64,000 bases of DNA. It comes from Rhodoferax sp. TS-BS-61-7. Lineage in GTDB: Bacteria; Pseudomonadota; Gammaproteobacteria; Burkholderiales; Burkholderiaceae_C. The notes under the pieces are model-generated. The model was not told where the DNA came from, did not search any database, and worked only from the letters and a program-made list of their open reading frames with translations. Below, piece by piece: positions 20,987 to 28,402 of the stretch. The position numbers were made by a program, and so were the translations under genes. The stretch spans positions 248,001 to 312,000 of the forward strand of contig NZ_PTQY01000002.1 of the NCBI RefSeq assembly GCF_002943465.1, read 5' to 3'. Each line of letters begins with the position of its first letter. Position 1 is the stretch's first letter.

Positions 20987-22501
20987 ATGAGCGACGTTAT
21001 TTCCCCCGACACCCTTTCCCCTATCTCCCCTGAAGTTTTGACCGAAGCCGCATTGCCCGAGGGCTGGTTGCGCGTCAAATCCCTGGACCTGGAAGCCCAG
21101 GGTGTAGCCCACCGGCCCGATGGCAAGGTGGTGTTTATTGATGGTGCGCTGCCGTTTGAGGTGGTGAGCGCCCAGATCCATCGCAGCAAAAGCAGCTTCG
21201 AGAAGGGCACACTGACCGAGATCCACCAGGAATCGTCCCAGCGCGTGCGCCCGGCCTGCCCGCACTTCGGCCTGCACGAAGGCGCTTGTGGCGGCTGCAA
21301 GATGCAGCATTTGCACGTGAGCGCCCAGGTGGCGGTGAAGCAGCGCGTGCTGGAGGACAACCTTTGGCACATCGGCAAGGTCAAGCCCGACAACATCCTG
21401 CGCCCCATCGAAGGCCCGGCCTGGGGCTACCGCTACCGTGCACGCCTGTCGGTGCGCCATGTGCGCAAAAAAGGGCAGGTGCTGATTGGTTTTCATGAGC
21501 GCAAGAGCCGCTACGTGGCCGACATGAAGGAATGCCATGTGCTGGCGCCCCATGTGAGCGCCATGCTGGTACCTCTGCGCCGCCTGATTGAGTCTATGGA
21601 CGCGATAGAGACGCTGGCGCAGATCGAGCTGGCCATGGGCGACATGGCCCCCACCGCCGGTGCCAATGGCGGTGCGGGCGAGGTGATTGCCATGGTGCTG
21701 CGCCACCTGGAGCCACTGTCCGATGGCGACCTGAATCGCCTGCGCCAGTTTGCCTCGCTCAACCCCGGCTTGCAATGGTGGTTGCAGCCCAAGGGGCTGG
21801 ACACGGTGCATCGTCTTGACGAACTGCCAGGCCACACCACGGGCCAATTGGCTTATCAGCTGCCGGACTTCGGCATCACCATGCCGTTTCGCCCGACCGA
21901 CTTCACCCAGGTGAACCCGCACATCAACCGCGTGTTGGTGTCGCGCGCGCTGGGCCTGCTGGCGGTGCAAAAGACCGAACGTGTGATCGACTGGTTCTGC
22001 GGCCTGGGCAACTTCACGCTGCCGCTGGCCACGCAGGCGCGCGAGGTGCTGGGTGTGGAGGGCGCCGAGGCGCTGGTGGCACGTTCGCGCGAAAATCTGG
22101 CGCTGAATATGGCCGCGACTTCTTCATCAAATAGCCCTCTAGCCCCGGTAAAACCTGCGCTGGCAGCTACTGAATTTGTAGCGCGCAACCTGTTCGAGAT
22201 GACGCCCGAGTTGCTGATTGGTGATGGCGCCGCCGACAAATGGCTGGTGGACCCTCCGCGTGAAGGCGCGTTCTCCCTGGTGCAGGCTTTGGCTGCCTTG
22301 CACCAGCAGCCCGAGCTGCGCAAAGGTTGGACGCCACCCCAGCGCATCGTCTACGTGAGCTGCAACCCCGCCACGCTGGCGCGCGATGCGGGCGTGTTGG
22401 TGCAAGAGGCGGGTTACCGCTGTACCAAGGGGGGCGTGGTGAACATGTTCCCCCACACGGCGCACGTGGAGAGTATTGCGGTGTTTGAGCTGCAGGACTG
22501 A
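20987..22501 (+). CDS. rlmD: 23S rRNA (uracil-1939-C5)-methyltransferase
   Basis: A 504-residue SAM-dependent methyltransferase of the RumA/TrmA family. An N-terminal TRAM-like region is followed by a [4Fe-4S] cysteine set (C-P-H-F, then ACGGCKM). The SAM domain has [14 protein letters not shown], and the catalytic nucleophile lies in [13 protein letters not shown]. It is longer than E. coli RlmD (about 433); one contributor is an in-frame 57-bp dispersed element at residues ~381-399, between the SAM-binding region and the RNLFEM motif. No other rRNA gene is nearby. The start is ATG 20987, 49 bases after rpoS. Confidence 0.95.
   Translation: MSDVISPDTLSPISPEVLTEAALPEGWLRVKSLDLEAQGVAHRPDGKVVFIDGALPFEVVSAQIHRSKSSFEKGTLTEIHQESSQRVRPACPHFGLHEGACGGCKMQHLHVSAQVAVKQRVLEDNLWHIGKVKPDNILRPIEGPAWGYRYRARLSVRHVRKKGQVLIGFHERKSRYVADMKECHVLAPHVSAMLVPLRRLIESMDAIETLAQIELAMGDMAPTAGANGGAGEVIAMVLRHLEPLSDGDLNRLRQFASLNPGLQWWLQPKGLDTVHRLDELPGHTTGQLAYQLPDFGITMPFRPTDFTQVNPHINRVLVSRALGLLAVQKTERVIDWFCGLGNFTLPLATQAREVLGVEGAEALVARSRENLALNMAATSSSNSPLAPVKPALAATEFVARNLFEMTPELLIGDGAADKWLVDPPREGAFSLVQALAALHQQPELRKGWTPPQRIVYVSCNPATLARDAGVLVQEAGYRCTKGGVVNMFPHTAHVESIAVFELQD
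22128..22183 (-). repeat. Dispersed 57-bp element, copy D (reverse), inside rlmD
   Basis: Plus-strand order: AAATAGCCCTCTAGCCCC tail, TGCGCTGGCA, then GCTAC, 7-base loop, GTAGC. Both arms differ from consensus in a compensating way and still pair perfectly. It is read in rlmD in the same frame as copy C (ALAATEFVA). Confidence 0.8.
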
Positions 22502-22534
22502 GTGTGAAGGCCCCACGTCCGTGGGGTGGCGCTC

Positions 22535-22921
22535 TCAGTGGGCGCTGGACTTCTCGCCACCGGCCTTGGCCGTTTTGGTCTTGGCCTTGGGGTCTTTGGC
22601 TTCGGCGTCCTTGGTTTCGGTGATCACGCCGTCTGCATCTGTGGCCGAAGCGGGTTTGATGCCGGTGGGCGCCACGCCCTCGATCTTGTTGTCGCGCATG
22701 TACTGGTCCATGTCTTTCCAGCCCGTGAAAACGGCCGCCTTGGAGGCCTTCTCGTTCATGGCATAACAGTCTTCAATGCTGCGCAGCCCGTGGCGGCAGG
22801 CGCTGCCGATGGCCTTGGCGTCGGCCTCACGCTGGGCCACACGCGGGTCTGCCAGCAGGGCTTGCAGGTCGCAGCCAGCGAGCAGAAGGGTGAGGGCGAG
22901 GGGGAGTAGGCGCAGGGACAT
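22535..22921 (-). CDS. Small hypothetical lipoprotein, 128 residues
   Basis: Starts at ATG 22921 with a signal peptide MSLRLLPLALTLLLAGC whose lipobox LAGC ends at Cys17, so it should be a membrane-anchored lipoprotein. Two further cysteines (SACRHGL and EDCYAM) could form a disulfide in the periplasm. The C-terminal third is rich in Lys, Ala, Asp and Thr and looks disordered. The open frame extends ~90 codons further but into a terminator. I do not recognise a family; the Cys-containing core resembles short periplasmic proteins of unknown function in Comamonadaceae. It converges on rlmD. Confidence 0.7.
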   Translation of the reverse strand: MSLRLLPLALTLLLAGCDLQALLADPRVAQREADAKAIGSACRHGLRSIEDCYAMNEKASKAAVFTGWKDMDQYMRDNKIEGVAPTGIKPASATDADGVITETKDAEAKDPKAKTKTAKAGGEKSSAH

Positions 22922-22983
22922 GGATGCAGAGAGTGGTCTAGGTCTTTTATCGGCTGATTTTGCGCGCAATTGAGCGCGCCATG

Positions 22984-23005
22984 CAAAAAGGCCCCGAAGG
23001 GCCTT
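22984..23005 (-). terminator. Intrinsic terminator of the yccA-type gene
   Basis: On the minus strand AAGGCCC TTC GGGGCCTT followed by a T-run. It lies 25 bases beyond the stop of the Bax-inhibitor-family gene. Confidence 0.8.
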
Positions 23006-23030
23006 GATGTGCAGGGGATGTGCGCGGTGT

Positions 23031-23732
23031 TTAGTCGCGTTCGCCACCAAAGATACCCAGCAGGGCCAACAGGCTCTGGAACACGTTGATGATGTCCAGG
23101 TACAGGGCCAGCGTGGCGCTGATGTAGTTGGTTTCGCCGCCGTCAATGATCTGCTTGATGTCGTACAGCATGTAGGCGCTGAAGATACCAATGGCTGCCA
23201 TGGACATGGCCATCATGCCGGCGGTGGAACCGACAAAGGCGTTGATCACGCCACCGACCAGCAACACGATGGTGCCGACAAACAGCCACTTGCCCATGCC
23301 GGACAGATCACGCTTGATGACGCTGGCCAGCGAGGCCATCACCAAAAACACACCCGCGGTGCCGCCAAAGGCGGTGAACACGAGTTCAGCGCCGTTGCGG
23401 AAGCCCAGCACGTGGCCAATTAGCCGCGACAGCATCAGGCCCATGAAGAAGGTGAAGCCCAGCAGCACGGGCACGCCGGCGGCAGAGTTTTTGGTTTTTT
23501 CGATGGCGTAGATGAAACCGAACGCGCCGGCCAAAAACACCACCATACCCATGATGCCGCCCAGCGACTGGGTAATGCCGGTGGCCACACCAACCCATGC
23601 GCCCAAGACGGTGGGGACCAGGCTCAGGGCCAGCAGCCAATAAGTGTTGCGCAGCACTTTGTTGCGCTGTGCGGAAGATGCGCCATAGCCCAGGCTTTGG
23701 CCCATGGTGGTTATGCGATCGGTCATAGTCAT
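23031..23732 (-). CDS. Bax inhibitor-1 / YccA family membrane protein
   Basis: A 233-residue inner-membrane protein with about seven hydrophobic segments. Family hallmarks include NKVLRNTYWLLALSL at the first helix, LGFRNGAELVFTAFGG in the middle, and the C-terminal signature LYDIKQIIDGGETNYISATLALYLDIINVF. E. coli YccA modulates the FtsH protease, and BI-1 homologs can conduct calcium; neither can be inferred for this protein specifically. Two in-frame start codons exist (ATG 23732 and 23726). Monocistronic by its terminator. Confidence 0.93.
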   Translation of the reverse strand: MTMTDRITTMGQSLGYGASSAQRNKVLRNTYWLLALSLVPTVLGAWVGVATGITQSLGGIMGMVVFLAGAFGFIYAIEKTKNSAAGVPVLLGFTFFMGLMLSRLIGHVLGFRNGAELVFTAFGGTAGVFLVMASLASVIKRDLSGMGKWLFVGTIVLLVGGVINAFVGSTAGMMAMSMAAIGIFSAYMLYDIKQIIDGGETNYISATLALYLDIINVFQSLLALLGIFGGERD

Positions 23733-23932
23733 TGCTCCTTGTTACTGCAGTCTGCAGGTGCAACCATTCTAGGGAAAAACAAGGCTTGCGCCGCATTTGG
23801 CCCCGCGATTGGCCGGGTTTTGTGCAGGGCTGTTCTGCGCTTGGCACGGTCAATGCTGCCTTGGCAAACGGTATGCTTGGGGTTTTCCCCCTCTCTCACT
23901 CTCTTTGCCCCCTATTTTTTGCAAGGTCTGCC

Positions 23933-24340
23933 ATGAAAACCAAATCCGTACTCGAATTCGCTGATGTCAAAGCCATTGCCGCTGCGGCCGAAGCTGAAGC
24001 CCTGAAAAACAACTGGGCCGTCAGCATTGCCATCGTGGACGATGGCGGACACCTGCTGTCTTTCCAGCGCCTGGACGGAGCGGCGCCCATCTCCGCCCAC
24101 ATTGCACCCGGCAAGGCCCACACGGCCGCCATGGGCCGCCGCGAGAGCAAGGTGTACGAGGACATGATTAATGGTGGCCGCGTGTCGTTCCTGAGCGCGC
24201 CCAACCTGGAAGGCATGCTGGAGGGCGGTGTGCCCATCCTCAAAGACGGCCAATGCCTGGGTGCGGTGGGGGTGAGCGGCGTCAAGTCCAACGAGGACGC
24301 CCAGATTGCCAAGGCCGGGATTGCCGCCATCGGCCTGTAA
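23933..24340 (+). CDS. GlcG/HbpS family heme-degrading-like protein
   Basis: A 135-residue protein of the GlcG/HbpS family (DUF336), small proteins that bind heme or corrinoids or accompany glycolate oxidation. Diagnostic stretches are SIAIVDDGGHLLSFQRLDGA, APGKAHTAAMGRR and GGVPILKDGQCLGAVGVSG. The start is ATG 23933 (MKTKSVLEFADVK); the frame is open 67 codons further upstream without family sequence. It converges on hemP, the last gene of the tonB-type operon, across a palindromic repeat. Heme-related context is suggestive but not proof of heme binding. Confidence 0.88.
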   Translation: MKTKSVLEFADVKAIAAAAEAEALKNNWAVSIAIVDDGGHLLSFQRLDGAAPISAHIAPGKAHTAAMGRRESKVYEDMINGGRVSFLSAPNLEGMLEGGVPILKDGQCLGAVGVSGVKSNEDAQIAKAGIAAIGL

Positions 24341-24350
24341 GCCGCCAAGC

Positions 24351-24410
24351 TGCTATTAAAAGCATAGCTGCTCGCGCACTGTGAATGTGCGCTAGCAGCT
24401 ATTTTTATGC
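24351..24410 (+). repeat. Dispersed element, copy E, palindromic composite
   Basis: Forward half GCTAT, 7-base loop, ATAGC, TGCTCGCGCA, immediately mirrored. Bases 24364-24379 pair with 24387-24402 (15 of 16) around a 7-base loop, followed by ATTTTTAT. It lies between convergent genes and probably works as their shared terminator. Confidence 0.85.
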
Positions 24411-24623
24411 CTATTTGGTGAGAATGAGTTTGCCCGACTTGGTGCTTTGCAGGCGGTAACGCTGGCCGTTGTGCTCAATCTCGATGGCCTGGCGGGGCCC
24501 CAGCAGGGCGCTGGATTGCAACACGTCGTGGTTCTCTCGCGCTTTCCCCGGCACCGGGGAAGGGGGACTGCGCGGTGTGGGCGAGGGGATCGGGCTGTCG
24601 CAGGCTTCTTGGGTGCTAGGCAT
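24411..24623 (-). CDS. hemP: Hemin uptake protein HemP
   Basis: A 70-residue protein whose C-terminal half is the HemP domain: LLGPRQAIEIEHNGQRYRLQ followed by the terminal KSGKLILTK. In Burkholderia and related genera HemP is a Fur-controlled activator needed for heme receptor expression. The N-terminal 30 residues are Pro/Ser-rich. ATG 24623 overlaps the upstream SRPBCC gene stop by 8 bases. It is the last gene of the bfd-tonB-exbB-exbD unit. No heme receptor gene lies in the window. Confidence 0.9.
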   Translation of the reverse strand: MPSTQEACDSPIPSPTPRSPPSPVPGKARENHDVLQSSALLGPRQAIEIEHNGQRYRLQSTKSGKLILTK

Positions 24624-25086
24624 ACGAGAAACTCCGGCGCACGAGCTGCTGCCAGCGCTGCTGGCGGTGTTTGTAAAACCCCCAGGCAAACAGCCACACC
24701 AAGGGCGTAAGCCAGCCGGCCCGGATGTCCACTTGGTCGGTGTAGTGGCAGCCCTGCTCTGCCGCCTGAATGAAGATGCGGTGGTCCCAGCGCGAGATCA
24801 GTGTGCCCGAGCCGTTGTCGCGTAGCTCCACGGAGAAGTGGCCGTCTCGTTGCGTGTGGTCCTGGCCCGAGATACGCACCATCTGCCGCCCCAGCGGAAT
24901 ACAACCCAGCAGGTGCATGGCGACCTCGTACTCCCGCGCCTCCCACCGCGCAGGCAACTGCGGCGGGGTGATGGGCGTGAAGTGCACGAGTGGCTGCGCA
25001 ATGTGCAGCAGCAGGCGCGGCGTTTGCACCTCGTCAAAGCAGCGCTCTGCGGTGCAGTCCAGGCGGGTTTTCAGGGTCAGCAGCAT
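24616..25086 (-). CDS. SRPBCC/START-like protein of the hemP operon
   Basis: A 156-residue protein without signal peptide. The sequence MLLTLKTRLDCTAERCFDEV and a mix of strands with a C-terminal amphipathic helix (WGFYKHRQQRWQQLVRRS) resemble the polyketide-cyclase/SRPBCC ligand-binding fold. A hydrophobic stretch LTPLVWLFAWGFY near the C terminus may face a ligand pocket or membrane. Its place between exbD and hemP suggests a link to iron or heme acquisition, but this is context only. Confidence 0.7.
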   Translation of the reverse strand: MLLTLKTRLDCTAERCFDEVQTPRLLLHIAQPLVHFTPITPPQLPARWEAREYEVAMHLLGCIPLGRQMVRISGQDHTQRDGHFSVELRDNGSGTLISRWDHRIFIQAAEQGCHYTDQVDIRAGWLTPLVWLFAWGFYKHRQQRWQQLVRRSFSYA

Positions 25087-25097
25087 GGGCGCCTGCC

Positions 25098-25520
25098 TCA
25101 GGGCTTGGGTTCGGTGATGAAACCGATCTTGCGCAGCCCGGCCACTTGGGCCGCGCCCATGGCCTGAGCGACAAACTCGTAGCGCACGGTTTTGTCGCCG
25201 CGGATGTGCAGCTCTGGCTGCGGGTCCTTGGTTGCCTCGGCCTGCAACACGGCGGGCAAGGCGTCTGCGGCGACCGGGTTCTGGTTCAGGAAGTAGGCGC
25301 CCTGGGCGTCCACGCTGAGCTGAATGGTTTCTGGCTTGGCGTTTTGGGGCTGGCTGCTGGCCGTGGGCAGTTCCACGTTCACCGCGTGTTTCATCACCGG
25401 CACGGTGATGATGAAGATGATGAGCAACACCAGCATCACGTCCACCAGGGGCGTCATGTTGATTTCGTTCATCACATCGGCGTCGCCCTCTGCGCTGGCG
25501 TCTTGTATTCCGAAGGACAT
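25098..25520 (-). CDS. exbD: Biopolymer transport protein ExbD
   Basis: A 140-residue inner-membrane subunit of the TonB energising complex. The single transmembrane helix has the family signature MNEINMTPLVDVMLVLLIIF with the proton-path aspartate, followed by a periplasmic domain. Eight bases separate it from exbB and eleven from the next gene, as expected for one operon. It should work with ExbB and TonB to drive outer-membrane siderophore or heme receptors. Confidence 0.96.
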   Translation of the reverse strand: MSFGIQDASAEGDADVMNEINMTPLVDVMLVLLIIFIITVPVMKHAVNVELPTASSQPQNAKPETIQLSVDAQGAYFLNQNPVAADALPAVLQAEATKDPQPELHIRGDKTVRYEFVAQAMGAAQVAGLRKIGFITEPKP

Positions 25521-25528
25521 ACCTTGCC

Positions 25529-26245
25529 TTATGCCTTCTTCATGGCAATGACCTTGCCGTCTGCCTGGCGGTTGCCCACGCGGGCACCCGTCACAAAGTA
25601 AGCGTGCAGGTCGTGCGCAAACCGGTTGAGCTTGGTCAGGATGGACTTGTTGCCACGCACCAGGGCGTTGTAGCCCAGCACGGCGGGAATCGCCACGGCC
25701 AGACCCAGCGCGGTCATGATCAACGCCTCACCAATCGGGCCTGCCACCTTGTCGATGGTGGCTGAGCCGGCGGCACCAATGCCCATCAGCGCGTGGTAGA
25801 TGCCCCACACGGTGCCAAACAGGCCCACAAATGGCGCTGTGGAACCCACCGAGGCCAGAATCGCCAGACCGCCCTGGAGGCGCGCAGTACTGTCATCGAT
25901 GCTGTTGCGCAGCGAGCGGCTGATCCAGTCGCTGATGTCCAGCGCATCGTGCAGCTGGGTTTGGGTGTTGCGGTGGTGGGCGGTGGCTTCCTCGCCGGTC
26001 TGGGCCAGTTGCACAAAGGGGTTGTCCTGCTGGGGGCCCAGGGCCTTCATGCCTGCGGAGAAGTCTTCGCTGTGCCAAAACGCTTCGGTACGCTGGCCCA
26101 GGGACTTGAATTTGAAAACGTCCAGTGCCTTGATCAGAATCACGATCCACGAGGACAAGGACATGATCAGCAAAAGCAGGGCGACGGCTTTGGTGACCCA
26201 ATCGCCTTGGGTCCAGAGGGTCATGAGTCCGAGTTGCGATTCCAT
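25529..26245 (-). CDS. exbB: ExbB/MotA/TolQ-family proton channel subunit
   Basis: A 238-residue protein with three transmembrane segments: one N-terminal and a pair at ~125-150 and ~165-190. The conserved core includes LAILASVGSTAPFVGLFGTV and GEALIMTALGLAVAIPAVLGYN. With ExbD it forms the proton-driven motor coupled to TonB. The position between tonB and exbD settles ExbB over TolQ. Confidence 0.95.
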   Translation of the reverse strand: MESQLGLMTLWTQGDWVTKAVALLLLIMSLSSWIVILIKALDVFKFKSLGQRTEAFWHSEDFSAGMKALGPQQDNPFVQLAQTGEEATAHHRNTQTQLHDALDISDWISRSLRNSIDDSTARLQGGLAILASVGSTAPFVGLFGTVWGIYHALMGIGAAGSATIDKVAGPIGEALIMTALGLAVAIPAVLGYNALVRGNKSILTKLNRFAHDLHAYFVTGARVGNRQADGKVIAMKKA

Positions 26246-26289
26246 TTACTACTCCACAAAAAATCAGAAAGAGATACAGAAAAAAAGAA

Positions 26290-27012
26290 CTACTGGAGCG
26301 TCCAGTTCACGGGCACGTCAAACCACATCGCCTCGGGCACGCCACCGCGTTTGCCTGGCACGTAGCGCCACTTGAGAATGGTGGTGACCGCCGCCTGGTC
26401 CAGCCGGTCAGAGCCGCTGGACGTCTTGACGCTGGCCTGGGATGCCTGGCCATCGGGACTGATCAGCACACGCACGACCACCTTGCCCTGTTCGCCAAGG
26501 CGCTTGCTCATGGAGGGGTAGGCCGGCAAGGGGTTGTTCAAATAGGCAGCGTCGCTGGATGGCAGCTCCACTTTGGGGGGCGCGGGCGGGGCGGGCGGTG
26601 CATTGGCCTTGCTGCCGGCATTGGTAGACGCGGGGGCGGGTGCCACGGCGGTGGGGGCTGCGGCGCTGGCTTCGGGGGCCACGGCCGAGGGCGCAATGGC
26701 CAGCGGCACCGGGGTGGGTTGTGGGGCGACGGCAGGGGCCGGTGTGGGCTGGACGGGTTTGGGCGTCACGGCCTTGGGCTGCACCTTGGGTTGCGGCTGC
26801 ACCACCGGTTTGGGGGCAGGCGGCGCCGCAGGGGGGGACATGATCTCGACCAGGATTTCGGCAGGCACCACGGCCTCGGCCACGCGGCGCAGCAAACCGG
26901 TTTGCATGGCCCACAGCACCACCACGTGCAGGGCAATGACGCTGAGAACGATGGTGGTGTTGCGGCTCAGGGCAGGCAAGGCGCTGGGGCGGGGTAGGGC
27001 GGAAGTGGACAT
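26290..27012 (-). CDS. tonB: Energy transducer TonB
   Basis: A 240-residue protein with an N-terminal membrane anchor (VLSVIALHVVVLWAM, preceded by a short cytosolic tail), a Pro/Ala/Val/Lys-rich periplasm-spanning segment at residues ~55-155, and a C-terminal TonB domain (LPAYPSMSKRLGEQGKVVVR and later VTTILKWRYVPGK). It moves the proton-motive force from ExbBD to outer-membrane receptors. It lies 133 bases after bfd and 44 bases before exbB. A perfect inverted repeat lies in the bfd-tonB gap. Confidence 0.95.
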   Translation of the reverse strand: MSTSALPRPSALPALSRNTTIVLSVIALHVVVLWAMQTGLLRRVAEAVVPAEILVEIMSPPAAPPAPKPVVQPQPKVQPKAVTPKPVQPTPAPAVAPQPTPVPLAIAPSAVAPEASAAAPTAVAPAPASTNAGSKANAPPAPPAPPKVELPSSDAAYLNNPLPAYPSMSKRLGEQGKVVVRVLISPDGQASQASVKTSSGSDRLDQAAVTTILKWRYVPGKRGGVPEAMWFDVPVNWTLQ

Positions 27013-27102
27013 TGGTGGAGGAGGCCCAGGGAAGCTACCTGATCTTGCGTGCTATCGGTGAGGGGAGATGCAAAAAAGGAGGCGGAGAGATCAAAATCAA
27101 TG

Positions 27103-27125
27103 CAAACAAGAAGCGTTCTTGTTTG
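27103..27125. promoter_or_regulatory. Perfect 10-bp inverted repeat between bfd and tonB
   Basis: CAAACAAGAA, loop GCG, TTCTTGTTTG, with near-symmetric TGCA flanks. In the direction of transcription it lies just past the bfd stop and about 90 bases before the tonB start. It could be an attenuator or weak terminator setting the bfd/tonB ratio, or an operator. No long T-run follows it on the minus strand, so a strong terminator is less likely. Confidence 0.5.
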
Positions 27126-27145
27126 TGTGCAAAAAAACGACCCAC

Positions 27146-27361
27146 TTAGCGGGACATGGATACGGCAATCGGCATCCAACCCTGCTGGGCGATGCTGGCT
27201 TGGGCGTGGCACTTGTCGATGACTTCGCGTGCGCAGTCTTCACACTTGCCGCATTGGGTGGCCACACCCAGTTCAAACTGGATGTCGTCAAAACCCATGC
27301 CCTCGCTGGCGTGCAGAGCAATCTCTTTCTCGGACACACGGCGGCAGACGCAAACAATCAT
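27146..27361 (-). CDS. bfd: Bacterioferritin-associated ferredoxin
   Basis: A 71-residue [2Fe-2S] ferredoxin that reduces ferric iron in bacterioferritin so it can be released. The cysteine pattern MIVCVC (Cys4, Cys6) and QCGKCEDC (Cys37, Cys40, Cys43) is the BFD signature. A Fur-box-like site lies ~40-60 bases upstream, fitting induction under iron limitation. It heads the minus-strand tonB unit, whereas bfr itself is 6 kb away within the same iron block. Confidence 0.92.
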   Translation of the reverse strand: MIVCVCRRVSEKEIALHASEGMGFDDIQFELGVATQCGKCEDCAREVIDKCHAQASIAQQGWMPIAVSMSR

Positions 27362-27398
27362 GGCAAATTGGGGTGGCTGGTGTTGATGGGTGGATTCT

Positions 27399-27420
27399 AA
27401 ATGAGAATCTATCTTATTTG
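27399..27420. promoter_or_regulatory. Fur-box-like site upstream of bfd-tonB
   Basis: AAATGAGAATCTATCTTATTT resembles the Fur consensus (ATGAGAAT half-site plus an imperfect inverted half). It lies between the divergent bfd and solute-binding-like genes, so it may control both. Confidence 0.6.
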
Positions 27421-27511
27421 TATTCTATGTGAAGAAATATGTAGGCTGTGTGTGGCTTCAGTGAAGCAGGCCAGTGCGATACTGGCCGCCGTCGTTGTGA
27501 TTGGAGTCTTC

Positions 27512-28330
27512 ATGAGCCCACCGGATACAGGGGGGACTGGGGGCAAATGCCGGCCGTGGCTCTGCGCTGTGTTGGCCGGTTTATTGGTGTTGCCCACCGG
27601 CCCATTGCTGGCCCAAACCCCGCAGGGGATGGTGCTGGGAACATCGCGCCCGGATGGCAGTTATGCCGGACGAATGCTGCGGCGTACTTTCCAGGAGTTG
27701 TTCCGCCGTTTGGGAGTGCCGCTGGAGATGAAGGTGATGCCTTCGGCCCGGCTCACGGTGGAGCTGGCCGCTGACCGCATTGATGGTGAGGTGGCCCGCC
27801 CCCTGGCCTTTGCCGACAGCCAGCCTGGCCTGGTGCGGGTGGAAGAGCCCATCATGACCATTGGCTTTGCACTCTGGTCCATCCAACCCAGGCCCCTGTT
27901 GCTGCGCTTGGACCAGTTGGCGGACTCCGGCCTGTCGGTCAATTTCACGCGTGGCGTGGTGGAGTGTGAACGCCTGCTGCAAGGTCTGCTGCCGCCCCAA
28001 CGCGTGGTGGATGTGACCACCACCGTCAACGCGCTGACCCTGCTGCAGATGGGGCGCAACGATGTGCACTGTGGCATCGATGCCGCGGTGTTGTCCGATG
28101 CCGGCAGTGCCGAGCTGGCGGGCCTGCCGCCACCCATCAAGCTGTTTTCGGTGGGTGAGGCGATTCCGCTGTACTTTTACCTGCAGCGCAAACACGCGGC
28201 GCTGGTGCCGCAGATCGATGCCGTGCTGAAAAAGATGAAGGCCGAAGGTGTGCTGGAGCAAATCCGCCGGGAGACGCTGGTGGAGTACAAACTCGCGCCG
28301 GTCTTGAAACCAGTAGCCCCCGCGCGCTAA
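27512..28330 (+). CDS. Periplasmic solute-binding-like protein (SBP family 3 type)
   Basis: A 272-residue predicted periplasmic protein. ATG 27512 follows TTGGAG and gives a signal peptide (hydrophobic LCAVLAGLLVLPTGPLLAQ, likely cut after LLAQ). The mature part shows the bacterial extracellular solute-binding family 3 layout, with R-x-L-x-V-E-like segments (MPSARLTVELAADRIDGE) and a C-terminal helix KMKAEGVLEQIRRET. No permease or ATPase gene is adjacent, so it may serve as an orphan sensor-like or scavenging protein. It shares a Fur-box-containing intergenic region with bfd. Confidence 0.72.
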   Translation: MSPPDTGGTGGKCRPWLCAVLAGLLVLPTGPLLAQTPQGMVLGTSRPDGSYAGRMLRRTFQELFRRLGVPLEMKVMPSARLTVELAADRIDGEVARPLAFADSQPGLVRVEEPIMTIGFALWSIQPRPLLLRLDQLADSGLSVNFTRGVVECERLLQGLLPPQRVVDVTTTVNALTLLQMGRNDVHCGIDAAVLSDAGSAELAGLPPPIKLFSVGEAIPLYFYLQRKHAALVPQIDAVLKKMKAEGVLEQIRRETLVEYKLAPVLKPVAPAR

Positions 28331-28345
28331 GCCGCTGTTTAAGTA

Positions 28346-28402
28346 TCAAACAGGGCTGTAGGCCATGTGGAATATGCGCAAGCAGCTATGTAAACGATAG
28401 CA
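28346..28402 (-). repeat. Dispersed 57-bp element, copy F (reverse), provides a stop codon
   Basis: GGGCTGTAGGCC tail, CATGTGGAATATGCGCAAGCA, GCTAT, 7-base loop, ATAGC. The arm GCTAT contains the stop codon (CTA, read TAG on the minus strand at 28386-28388) of the DUF1513 gene, so the last few codons of that gene are repeat sequence. Confidence 0.85.
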
